Under the pieces are notes generated by a model that made no database searches, was not told the DNA's origin, and worked only from the letters and a program-made list of their open reading frames with translations. From positions 1 through 11,092 of the forward strand of contig JAEYTV010000139.1 in assembly GCA_023433855.1 (NCBI GenBank): a stretch of DNA of 11,092 bases, given 5' to 3'. The stretch's first letter is position 1, and each line of letters starts with the position of its first letter. The DNA comes from Pseudomonadota bacterium (lineage in GTDB: Bacteria; Pseudomonadota; Alphaproteobacteria; Rhizobiales; Rhizobiaceae). Positions 1 to 5,755 of the stretch are shown here, one piece after another. A program made the position numbers and the translations under genes.

Positions 1-1
1 G

Positions 2-220
2 TCGTGGAATTCGTTTCTCTGGCCGTTCCTCGCGGTGACGCGCACAGACATGATGACGATTACCGTCGGCATCACCCAGGTGAACGACGCCTTCGGCGTA
101 TATTATGCGCGGGAACTGAGCGCAGCCGTTCTGGCGGGTCTGCCGGTGGCGCTGGCTTATCTGATCTTTCAGCGGCGCGTGACGGAAGCGATCACGCTCT
201 CAGCAGGTATCAAAGGGTAG
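2..220 (+). CDS. Carbohydrate ABC transporter permease, MalG/UgpE type (C-terminal fragment)
   Basis: This is the last 72 codons of an inner-membrane permease that opens before the window. It begins SWNSFLWPFLAVT, continues with TITVGITQ and a final hydrophobic helix (about AAVLAGLPVALAYLIF), and ends QRR...SAGIKG. This ending is typical of MalG-family permeases, which often finish LFLLFQRYFVRGLTAGAVKG-like. In that family the protein pairs with a MalF-type permease and is driven by a MalK-type ATPase. The EAA loop that docks on the ATPase would lie mostly upstream and is not visible, and the substrate cannot be told. The stop is only 13 bases from the end of the convergent ATPase gene, which is the obvious partner but is transcribed separately. 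Confidence 0.88.
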   Translation, partial: SWNSFLWPFLAVTRTDMMTITVGITQVNDAFGVYYARELSAAVLAGLPVALAYLIFQRRVTEAITLSAGIKG

Positions 221-233
221 CGGCGCGGCGTGG

Positions 234-1319
234 CTAGTATCCTGTGTAGGACTTGCCTGCTGCGTCGAACAGATGAATGGCGCCCGGATCAAAACGCAGA
301 CGGACGCGATCTCCGGCGCGTACGGGAGAGCGGCCTGCATCCTGAGCGATAATCTCGGTTCCATCGTCGAGCCTGCAATAGGCAAGGGTACGCTCACCCA
401 GGCGTTCGACAACGTTGACGCTCGCCTCCGTGGTATCCCCCGGTGGTACATCCCCTTGCGTCAGCACATGCACGGCTTCGGGACGGATGCCGAGGTCGAA
501 ATGACCTGCGTTCGGTACGGCAGCATCGATTTCCATCTGAAAGCCGTTGCGCATGCGGATCGGCCCCGGTCCTGGGCGGGCGACTTCCACGGGAAGGAAG
601 TTCATACCCGGCGAACCGATGAAGCTCGCGACGAAGCGCGAAGCCGGTCGCAGATATACGTCCATCGGTGCACCGATCTGCTCGATCTTGCACTTGTTCA
701 GCACGACGATACGGTCGGCCAGCGTCATTGCCTCCGTCTGATCGTGGGTGACATATATCATCGTGGCGTTCATCCGCTGATGCAGCTGCGCCAATTCCAC
801 GCGAGTTCGCACGCGAAGCGCGGCATCGAGGTTTGACAGCGGCTCATCGAACAGGAAGGCCTTCGGCTCCTTGACGATCGCACGGCCGATCGCCACCCGC
901 TGGCGCTGGCCTCCCGAAAGCTGCGCGGGCCTACGGGCTAGCAGTTCTTCCATCTCCAGCATGCGCGCCGCTTCCTGAACCCGTGCATCGATCTCCTTGG
1001 CGGGCATTCCGATGTTGCGCAAACCGAACGCCATGTTCTCGCGAACCGTCATATGCGGATAAAGGGCGTAGTTTTGGAAAACCATCGCCACGTTGCGCTG
1101 GCCGGGCGGGAGTGTTTCACTGCGCACGCCGCCAATGGTCAAGGCGCCGCTGTCAATGCTTTCCAGCCCGGCGATCATGCGCAACAATGTGGATTTTCCG
1201 GACCCCGACGGCCCCAAGAAAACCACCAGTTCTCCCGCTTCAACCGTGAGTGACAGGTTCTCGATCACTGATACCGTGCCATAGCTCTTAGACACGTTCT
1301 CCAACCGGATGTCCGCCAT
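234..1319 (-). CDS. Sugar ABC transporter ATP-binding protein, MalK/UgpC/MsmX family
   Basis: This 361-residue cytoplasmic ATPase hydrolyses ATP to power a MalFG-type sugar importer. Visible motifs are Walker A GPSGSGKS (residues 36-43), Q-loop Q82, ABC signature LSGGQ (134-138), Walker B FLFDEP (155-160), D-loop SNLD and switch histidine H192. The C-terminal third (about 235-355) is the TOBE/MalK regulatory region, including FDLGIRPEAV. Length and domain order are normal for the family (about 360 residues). The ATG is preceded by a strong Shine-Dalgarno (GGAGGAGAGG), which fixes the start. The gene converges on the permease, so the transporter's subunits are split over two transcripts. Databases often name such proteins UgpC, but the substrate is not shown by the sequence, so no symbol is given. 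Confidence 0.95.
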   Translation of the reverse strand: MADIRLENVSKSYGTVSVIENLSLTVEAGELVVFLGPSGSGKSTLLRMIAGLESIDSGALTIGGVRSETLPPGQRNVAMVFQNYALYPHMTVRENMAFGLRNIGMPAKEIDARVQEAARMLEMEELLARRPAQLSGGQRQRVAIGRAIVKEPKAFLFDEPLSNLDAALRVRTRVELAQLHQRMNATMIYVTHDQTEAMTLADRIVVLNKCKIEQIGAPMDVYLRPASRFVASFIGSPGMNFLPVEVARPGPGPIRMRNGFQMEIDAAVPNAGHFDLGIRPEAVHVLTQGDVPPGDTTEASVNVVERLGERTLAYCRLDDGTEIIAQDAGRSPVRAGDRVRLRFDPGAIHLFDAAGKSYTGY

Positions 1320-1640
1320 TCCTCTCCTCCGTTGCCGTCAAGATCATCTTTCCCGGTATGTATCAGAAGTCAAGATATGTAGGCGAGGCGCCATCCGGGG
1401 TATCCGTCGCAAGCTAGGTAGGCCCGGCGACATGCCGTTGCCGTTCTAAAGGTGTAGGAACCGAAAGCTTGAGCCAAGACCGTTTCCGACTGGACCTTGC
1501 CGGATGCACCCGCTTCTGAAACGGCGAGTTCTTTGCATAACAGGCGGCAATTTTGCATTTGAAACACAACAAGGCTTTGCTGACATGACAGCGATATGTT
1601 GAATGCGCAGAGGCAGCACGTCCATCAATAGGAGAGCAAC
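1320..1640. other. Divergent intergenic region between the ABC ATPase and cupin genes
   Basis: These 321 bases separate two divergent genes, and I see no convincing coding sequence in them. The left end carries the ATPase Shine-Dalgarno (reverse strand). A TTGACT about 45-50 bases upstream of that start on the minus strand could be a -35 element, but I see no convincing -10. The right end carries the cupin promoter described separately, with a pair of TTTGCAT direct repeats (1532-1538 and 1552-1558) spaced 20 bases apart, immediately before the FNR-type site. The middle (about 1400-1520) shows nothing I can name. Confidence 0.6.
1559..1600 (+). promoter_or_regulatory. Putative FNR/FixK-type promoter of the cupin gene
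   Basis: A TTGAA-N4-AACAA site (1559-1572) matches 8 of 10 defined positions of the FNR/FixK consensus TTGAT-N4-ATCAA. It is followed after 22 bases by TATGTT (1595-1600), a 4/6 match to a -10 hexamer. That spacing centres the site near -41.5, the classic class II activator position. Transcription would start around 1607, giving a leader of about 34 bases before the GTG at 1641. A TTG-N8-CAA match arises a few times by chance in 11 kb, so the support is the placement rather than the motif alone. Two TTTGCAT repeats directly upstream may bind another regulator. Confidence 0.4.
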
Positions 1641-2048
1641 GTGCGCGTCACCATTTTTTCGATAGCCTGCAGCCTTGCCACCATTGCGACAGCCGGTTCG
1701 CCGCAGACCGTAGAGACCGTTTTGCGCTCATCGACCACTATCGCCGATCAGCCGATCAGCCTTCCACAGGGTCCCGTCGAAGTGACGGCATCGGTCTTCA
1801 CCATTGAACCGGGAGCCTCGCTTCCGATTCATCGCCACGCATTTCCCCGCTACGGATACGTGCTTGCGGGGGAACTGACGGTGAGCAATTCCGAGAGCGG
1901 GAGATCCATGACGTTCCGCGAGGGCGATTTCATCATCGAGTCGGTGGCGCAATGGCATCGCGGCTCGAACACGGGTGCACTGCCCCTGAAGCTTCTGGTC
2001 ATCGATCAGGCTCCGCCCGGCGCGCAGACGACGGAAGCCAAACAGTAA
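1641..2048 (+). CDS. Small exported cupin-domain protein
   Basis: This 135-residue protein has an N-terminal signal peptide (hydrophobic residues about 4-18, cleavage probably near ATAG-S) and a single cupin beta-barrel. Cupin motif 1 is seen as GASLPIHRHAFPRYGYVLAG (residues 58-77), with metal-ligand candidates H64 and H66. Motif 2 gives GDFIIESVAQWH with H106. The glutamate usually found four or five residues after the HxH pair is missing; P, R and Y occupy that stretch. Metal binding by three histidines is possible but unproven. The GTG start is chosen because GGAGAG lies seven to eight bases upstream and the signal peptide begins there. Such small periplasmic cupins have no agreed function, and no catalytic role should be assumed. 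It stands alone between divergent and convergent neighbours. Confidence 0.85.
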   Translation: MRVTIFSIACSLATIATAGSPQTVETVLRSSTTIADQPISLPQGPVEVTASVFTIEPGASLPIHRHAFPRYGYVLAGELTVSNSESGRSMTFREGDFIIESVAQWHRGSNTGALPLKLLVIDQAPPGAQTTEAKQ

Positions 2049-2199
2049 CCTCAGGCCGAGTGAGCTTGCGTGATGGAGAAGTTTCCGCGCGCAGCCGTTG
2101 CCGTGATGCACTCGCGGCAAGCTGGACGGTGCGCCAGCGCGTCGAGGAGATGTTGGGCTCGTCGGGTGGTCTGTTCGGTGGAGCAATATACATCGCGTC

Positions 2200-2242
2200 T
2201 GCTGTTTTGAGGTCCGCCCCGAGAAGGCAGACCTCAACAGCA
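2200..2242. repeat. Long inverted repeat (hairpin) between the convergent cupin and DUF995 genes
   Basis: The arm TGCTGTTTTGAGGTC (2200-2214) is complementary to GACCTCAACAGCA (2230-2242) with a two-base bulge. An inner GCC/GGC pairing (2216-2218 with 2226-2228) extends the stem. It lies between the stop of the cupin gene and the stop of the convergent DUF995 gene, the right place for a bidirectional transcription end. No T-run follows on either strand, so it is not a textbook rho-independent terminator. It could also be a transcript-stabilising hairpin or an old element end. The rest of 2049-2273 shows nothing recognisable. Confidence 0.5.
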
Positions 2243-2273
2243 CGTCGCAGCTCCAACCGAGTGCGGCAAAAAA

Positions 2274-2786
2274 TTACCGCGTCTCAAGGTAGTTCTTGTT
2301 CGTCAGATACCGCTTCTTCACGTAGTCGCCTGGCTTGAGCTTCCTCGCCTCATCGTCGGCACGAGGAGGCTGGTGGCGGAAAACGTACCACTCGCCATCT
2401 GGCAGTCGGCGCTGATAGATGTTGCGTCCGTCGGTCCGATGCTCGAAGCAAGTGGTCGCCGCAGCGTTCCCGTCCTTGGCAAACCAGGTTGCCCGAAAAC
2501 ACAGCTTGCCGTCTCCAGGCAAGAACCACCGGCCCTCGCCATATGAACGGTCTTTGCCCGCGCCTGTCCAGGAGGTAAATGCCCGCTTCGACACACCGAA
2601 GAATCCGGCGCCATCTTTCCATATCCAGGATTTGTTGTCGTAGAGGGCATGAAGCTCCGCATAGGACAGAGGCCTGGCTGCTTCTGCGGCCATCTTTATA
2701 TCCTGAGAACTTTCATCGCCCCAGGCGGAAGCACCGCCCAGGCAGAACAGTATAGCGATCGATGCCGCTATCTTACCAAGTTTCAT
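2274..2786 (-). CDS. Secreted DUF995 family protein (paralogue 1)
   Basis: This 170-residue protein has a clear Sec signal peptide (residues 1-23, ending GGASAWG) and a DUF995 domain. Its hallmarks are SWIWKDGAGFF (53-63), YGEGRW (82-87), LC (95-96), TCF (112-114) and IYQRR (123-127), followed by GEWYVFRHQP. The same pattern recurs in the operon protein at 9061-9612. The two cysteines C96 and C113 keep a spacing of 17 in both proteins, suggesting a periplasmic disulfide. The biochemical role of DUF995 is unknown to me. Rhizobial members often sit beside polysaccharide genes, so a role in polymer processing or binding is inference. The start is supported by AGGAG about nine bases upstream. Its promoter shares a 20-base identical core with that of the polysaccharide operon, implying co-regulation. 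Confidence 0.9.
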   Translation of the reverse strand: MKLGKIAASIAILFCLGGASAWGDESSQDIKMAAEAARPLSYAELHALYDNKSWIWKDGAGFFGVSKRAFTSWTGAGKDRSYGEGRWFLPGDGKLCFRATWFAKDGNAAATTCFEHRTDGRNIYQRRLPDGEWYVFRHQPPRADDEARKLKPGDYVKKRYLTNKNYLETR

Positions 2787-2867
2787 CGTTCTGTGCTCCT
2801 GCTGCTCGACTTGGCCATCCGCGCGTCATGCGCGTCATTCCAGCCGATCTTTCTAGACTAGCTACAG

Positions 2868-2907
2868 ATCTAAGCTTGATGCAGGGCGGGGTATTGACGC
2901 CGCGCAA
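2868..2907 (-). promoter_or_regulatory. DUF995 promoter with FNR/FixK-type box, copy of the uxs operon promoter
   Basis: Read on the minus strand, the site TTGCGCGGCGTCAA (2907-2894) is followed by TA, 18 further bases, then TTAGAT (2873-2868). This matches the uxs promoter at 4648-4687 exactly in the 14-base box, the spacing and the -10-like hexamer. The identical core is 20 bases (four before the box and two after), and an AT-rich TTAA-TTTT patch upstream is also shared. Over 60 aligned positions I count 43 identities. The site fits TTG-N8-CAA and sits 20 bases ahead of the -10-like element, close to class II activator geometry (about -40). Transcription would start near 2861, about 75 bases before the DUF995 ATG. 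Confidence 0.6.
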
Positions 2908-2919
2908 AGTGAGCAAAAG

Positions 2920-3237
2920 TTAACCTGGGCGAAGCCCTGCGGCGGGAAATGTCCTGCCTGGATAGCCGAGGCTGGCTTTCGACGTGCATCGAGAACGCGC
3001 GCCAAATCCGCTGGGCGAACAGACCCAGAGGCTTGGGCCGGAATAGCTCGCAACAGAAGGAGGCGCCTGCAGCCCGACATTGCCTGTGAAGGAGCGGGGG
3101 AACGCCCCGGGCAACGAGGACTGCGGCCCGCTATCAAGCGCGGGAGGGGTCGAAGACGAAGATACGTATCTTCCTGTCTGCAACCCCGCGCAGGACGAGG
3201 ACAGGCAAGCGACGAGAATGGCGGTGGCACGTAACAT
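2920..3237 (-). CDS. Possible small secreted or lipid-anchored protein, hypothetical
   Basis: This 105-codon reading frame is supported mainly by its N-terminus, MLRATAILVACLSSSCAGLQ, which resembles a bacterial export or lipoprotein signal (LVAC or SSSCAG as possible lipobox-like sites, neither ideal). The remainder is rich in Ser, Pro and Gly, with no domain I recognise. Third codon positions are moderately GC-rich, consistent with but not proof of coding. The Shine-Dalgarno is weak (AGAAG). The stop at 2920-2922 is 12 bases before the FNR-type box of the downstream DUF995 gene on the same strand. It could equally be non-coding DNA or the remnant of a longer lipoprotein gene. An overlapping frame on each strand is also open, which lowers confidence. 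Confidence 0.3.
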   Translation of the reverse strand: MLRATAILVACLSSSCAGLQTGRYVSSSSTPPALDSGPQSSLPGAFPRSFTGNVGLQAPPSVASYSGPSLWVCSPSGFGARSRCTSKASLGYPGRTFPAAGLRPG

Positions 3238-3493
3238 CGGGACGGCATCTTCTGAGAGTGGGTTCTCTCGAGGTCATAGCCGGACGGACAGTGCTCACAA
3301 AGCGGAATCCCACGGCATCAGGTGCGACCTAGCGTCATGGGCAGAAGGGGAGGGCGTTGCGGCCAGTGGCGCCTGCGTGCGAGCATCGCCGTTGCCGGAT
3401 CCGGCTACAGCCGTTCCCGATTTTCACGCTGTGAAGGGTGCCCTCCAGGAGCAGATCGTCATCTTCCAACGGAATGAGCTCGGCGCGGCTGAG
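3238..3493. other. Intergenic region with no recognisable gene
   Basis: These 256 bases lie between the doubtful small secreted protein and the 3' end of the FixK-like regulator. Open frames are present on both strands (for example + 3080-3532), but their products have no recognisable domain, no good ribosome binding site and no signal peptide. I see no strong hairpin plus T-run and no further copy of the FNR-type box. It could contain the promoter for the small protein or a decayed gene. Confidence 0.45.
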
Positions 3494-4246
3494 CTAATAG
3501 CGCAGATGCCGGTCCTCAGAGGGGGCAGATGACTCCAGCCAGGCATCCCGATGCTGCTCGTGCCCAGCCCGCCGCGATATGGCCTCGGGCTGATTCACTC
3601 TCAGGAAATGTCGACCGGACTGAGTGACTATCTTCTCTCCCTGCAGTTTGGCGAAGATACGAGAGACAGTCTCCAGCGAGAGGCCGAGGTAATCTCCGAG
3701 ATCAAGCCGCGTCATCGGAAAATACAACAATGGTTCTTTTGCGGCACCGGATGCGGTTCGTCGCATGTACCTCAGAAGGAAGCTGCACACGCGCTCCTCT
3801 GCACTTTTGCAGGACAGGAGGACCATGTGTTCCTGCGCCGCGGCGACTTTGTCCGCAGTGTGAGCAAGGACCTCCTGACGGAGCTCCTCAGAGCGGGCCA
3901 TTGCTCGGGACAAGGCTGCACGGGAGACGCGCCGGACCTTTGCGTTGGTGATCGCCTCGACGCTGTAGACGTAATGATCGTTGAGAGAGACGCCAAAAAC
4001 GTCTCCTTCCAGCAAGAACCCGGTGACGGTGCGGTGACCGTCATGCAACGTTTTGAAGATCCGAAGCGCGCCTTCCGCCACATCGAAAATATGCTTTGCC
4101 TCGTCACCTTCGATGAAGAGCGCCTGGCCTGGACCGAGATGTTCAACAGGCTGCGGCGCCAAGAGTGCGTGCAGGCTCTCTTCCGTGTGTCTACCCTGCC
4201 AGGGCAGGCAGGAATACTCTGTATCTCGATGGCTTCTCAGGAACAT
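3494..4246 (-). CDS. CRP/FNR family transcriptional regulator, FixK-like
   Basis: With the start chosen here the protein has 250 residues, typical of FixK/FnrN proteins. An N-terminal cyclic-nucleotide-binding-fold effector domain covers about residues 28-125 (GPGQALFIEGDEAKHIFDVAEG and GFLLEGDVFGV). A long dimerisation helix follows at about 118-142. A C-terminal winged helix-turn-helix carries TRLDLGDYLGLSLETVSRIF (179-198). Recognition-helix residues E192, S195 and R196 match the FNR/FixK E-x-x-S-R that reads TTGA half-sites. Only one cysteine (C13) lies near the N-terminus, so the FNR 4Fe-4S cluster is absent, as in FixK. C146 and C154 lie nearer the DNA-binding domain. The frame stays open upstream to 4519 and the Shine-Dalgarno is weak, so a longer N-terminus (for example ATG at 4333) cannot be excluded. 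It is divergent from the polysaccharide operon and flanked by two FNR-type boxes, making it their likely regulator (inference). Confidence 0.88.
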   Translation of the reverse strand: MFLRSHRDTEYSCLPWQGRHTEESLHALLAPQPVEHLGPGQALFIEGDEAKHIFDVAEGALRIFKTLHDGHRTVTGFLLEGDVFGVSLNDHYVYSVEAITNAKVRRVSRAALSRAMARSEELRQEVLAHTADKVAAAQEHMVLLSCKSAEERVCSFLLRYMRRTASGAAKEPLLYFPMTRLDLGDYLGLSLETVSRIFAKLQGEKIVTQSGRHFLRVNQPEAISRRAGHEQHRDAWLESSAPSEDRHLRY

Positions 4247-4258
4247 GGGCGGTCTCTG

Positions 4259-4288
4259 GTGCGAAATTCGATAGTGCGAAATTCGATT
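4259..4288. repeat. 15-base tandem duplication just upstream of the regulator start
   Basis: The unit GTGCGAAATTCGAT(A/T) occurs twice back-to-back (4259-4273 and 4274-4288). Each contains the near-palindrome CGAAATTCG. It begins 13 bases upstream of the proposed regulator ATG. If the regulator started further upstream the repeat would encode a five-residue tandem duplication (RISHY-RISHQ). As leader DNA it could be a paired operator site or overlap the ribosome loading region. Confidence 0.7.
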
Positions 4289-4534
4289 GCCGTTGGGGCG
4301 GGCATTGGGCCTCGTGCCCCAGGCGCCACGCATGAAATGCTCATCGGCCGGAGACTGATCAATATAGCCTCGTGCATTGCAGATATGCGTTTTGCGGGAG
4401 CTTGAAACACATCGGGTATCTCGGAGACCAACTGAAGCCGACGCTTGCGCTGACACGACCTCCGGACCCGCGTGATTGACAGACCATCGCTCTCCCGGGG
4501 CGTCCTCGACCCGTTCCACCGGAAGGTCCGAACA

Positions 4535-4574
4535 TCTCTCTCCCTCTGTGTCTGTCTGTCTGTGTCTCTCTCTT
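4535..4574. repeat. Low-complexity CT/TCTG simple-sequence tract
   Basis: A pyrimidine tract of about 40 bases contains runs of CT and three perfect TCTG units (4551-4562), flanked by further CTCTCT. It lies in the divergent spacer between the regulator and the uxs operon, about 75 bases upstream of the FNR-type box. Such tracts are uncommon in GC-rich rhizobial DNA. Whether copy number varies, or whether it merely bends or melts DNA, cannot be told. Confidence 0.65.
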
Positions 4575-4647
4575 CCAGTCCTCGCATCATCGGCGGACGA
4601 TGCTGCTCAAGGCTGTCTCGACCACGGCGGATTAATTTTTCTCCACT

Positions 4648-4687
4648 TTGCGCGGCGTCAATATCCGCGCTGACCTCCGGTTTAGAT
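4648..4687 (+). promoter_or_regulatory. uxs operon promoter with FNR/FixK-type box
   Basis: The box TTGCGCGGCGTCAA (4648-4661) fits TTG-N8-CAA and matches 7 of the 10 defined bases of TTGAT-N4-ATCAA. Twenty bases later comes TTAGAT (4682-4687), a weak -10-like hexamer, as expected for an activator-dependent promoter. No good -35 is visible. The same box, spacing and hexamer occur in inverted orientation ahead of the DUF995 gene at 2274-2786. Predicted transcription starts near 4694, giving a leader of about 57 bases to the ATG at 4751. The divergently encoded FixK-like regulator is the natural candidate to bind. Confidence 0.62.
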
Positions 4688-4750
4688 GTCTCGCCGGAAG
4701 AAAGGTCAGAGAAAGTATATCTCAAGATAGTTATGGTGGAAGACGTGAAC

Positions 4751-5755
4751 ATGACATCGAGTTCTAGGAAAGTTACCCTTGTTACAGGTGGAGCAGGGTT
4801 TCTTGGCCATCATCTGTGCAAGAGATTACTTGCACAGGGTGATGAGGTTATCTGTCTTGACGACATGACGTCCGGAATTGTGCAGAACGTCACCGAGTTG
4901 AGACGTTATCCGAACTTCCGCTTCCTTCATCATGACGTGTGCCAGCCGCTGACGCTCAAGGTAGATCGCATTTTCAATTTCGCCTGCCCGGCATCTCCGC
5001 CCGTCTATCAGGCGGACCCCTTAAAGACGTTACTCACCAGCGTTCTCGGTGTTCGTAACATGCTGGAACTGGCCTTGGCGAATTCTGCCCGGATCCTGCA
5101 CGCCTCGACCTCCGAGATTTACGGGGATCCCCTCGAGCATCCTCAGCGGGAGAGTTATCGCGGCAACGTCAAAACCATGGGTCCCCGCGCCTGCTACGAC
5201 GAGGGCAAGCGTTGCGCCGAGACACTGCTCTACGACTATCATCGTGTTCGTGGCGCGGACGTCCGCGTGGCGCGAATCTTCAACACATACGGTCCGGGCA
5301 TGCGCGCAGATGATGGCCGCGCGGTATCGAATTTCGTCGTTCAGGCGCTGTGGGATGAGGACATAACCATTTACGGGGACGGTCGTTACACCCGCTCTTT
5401 CTGCTACGTCGATGATCTGATCGAAGGGATCGTGCGGTTGATGGAACTCGACGGCGATCATCCCCAGCCGGTCAATCTCGGCAACCCTCACGAGAGACCG
5501 ATCAGGGAACTAGCCCAACTCGTCCTCGAAGCCACAGGGTCCCGGTCGCGCATCGTGCATCTGCCGGAGGCCGTCGATGACCCGAAGGTGCGCTGCCCCG
5601 ACATCTCGCGGGCGACGAGGCTGCTTGGCTGGCGCCCGAAAGTGGAGATCGAGGAGGGGCTCCGCCATACCGTGGATTATTTCTCTCGTGCCCTCAAGGA
5701 CACGCCAGATGCCGTGGCGGCGTCCCCGCATGTGGTTGAAGGGCGCGCGGCATGA
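4751..5755 (+). CDS. uxs: UDP-glucuronate decarboxylase (UDP-xylose synthase)
   Basis: This cytoplasmic short-chain dehydrogenase/reductase enzyme (334 residues) converts UDP-glucuronate to UDP-xylose and CO2 with bound NAD+. Visible features are the Rossmann motif TGGAGFLG (12-19), DDM (37-39) at the end of the second strand, the substrate region FNFACPASPPVYQ, the catalytic STSE segment (119-122) with Y149 and K153 (YxxxK), ARIFNTYGPGM (174-184) and IYGDGRYTRSFCYVDDL (207-223). These are the family signatures of UDP-xylose synthases, although RIFNT(F/Y)GPRM usually has Arg where this protein has Gly183. The frame is open further upstream (to 4472), but ATG 4751 is preferred: GGAAGA lies seven bases before it and the Rossmann fold begins directly after. 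The next gene starts inside its stop codon (ATGA), implying translational coupling. It is the first gene of the operon. Confidence 0.92.
   Translation: MTSSSRKVTLVTGGAGFLGHHLCKRLLAQGDEVICLDDMTSGIVQNVTELRRYPNFRFLHHDVCQPLTLKVDRIFNFACPASPPVYQADPLKTLLTSVLGVRNMLELALANSARILHASTSEIYGDPLEHPQRESYRGNVKTMGPRACYDEGKRCAETLLYDYHRVRGADVRVARIFNTYGPGMRADDGRAVSNFVVQALWDEDITIYGDGRYTRSFCYVDDLIEGIVRLMELDGDHPQPVNLGNPHERPIRELAQLVLEATGSRSRIVHLPEAVDDPKVRCPDISRATRLLGWRPKVEIEEGLRHTVDYFSRALKDTPDAVAASPHVVEGRAA

Noticed and set aside
273..836. Long open frame of 187 codons on the + strand opposite the ABC ATPase gene
   Set aside because: It is the antisense shadow of a well-supported gene, with no domain or ribosome binding site.
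3080..3532. 150-codon + strand frame between the DUF995 and regulator genes
   Set aside because: No recognisable domain, no good Shine-Dalgarno, and composition looks like random GC-rich frame; it also overlaps the regulator's 3' end and the better-supported small secreted frame.
3551..4405. 284-codon + strand frame opposite the FixK-like regulator
   Set aside because: Antisense shadow; the minus-strand frame has clear CRP/FNR domains.
4403..4416. TTGAAACACATCGG, resembling the cupin FNR-type box, in the regulator leader
   Set aside because: Only one half-site is present; the CAA half is missing, so an autoregulatory site is not supported.
4472..4750. N-terminal extension of the UDP-xylose synthase (93 extra codons) and an in-frame ATG at 4733
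   Set aside because: The extension translates the CT/TCTG tract and the promoter, and the Rossmann fold begins right after ATG 4751, which has a better ribosome binding site than ATG 4733.
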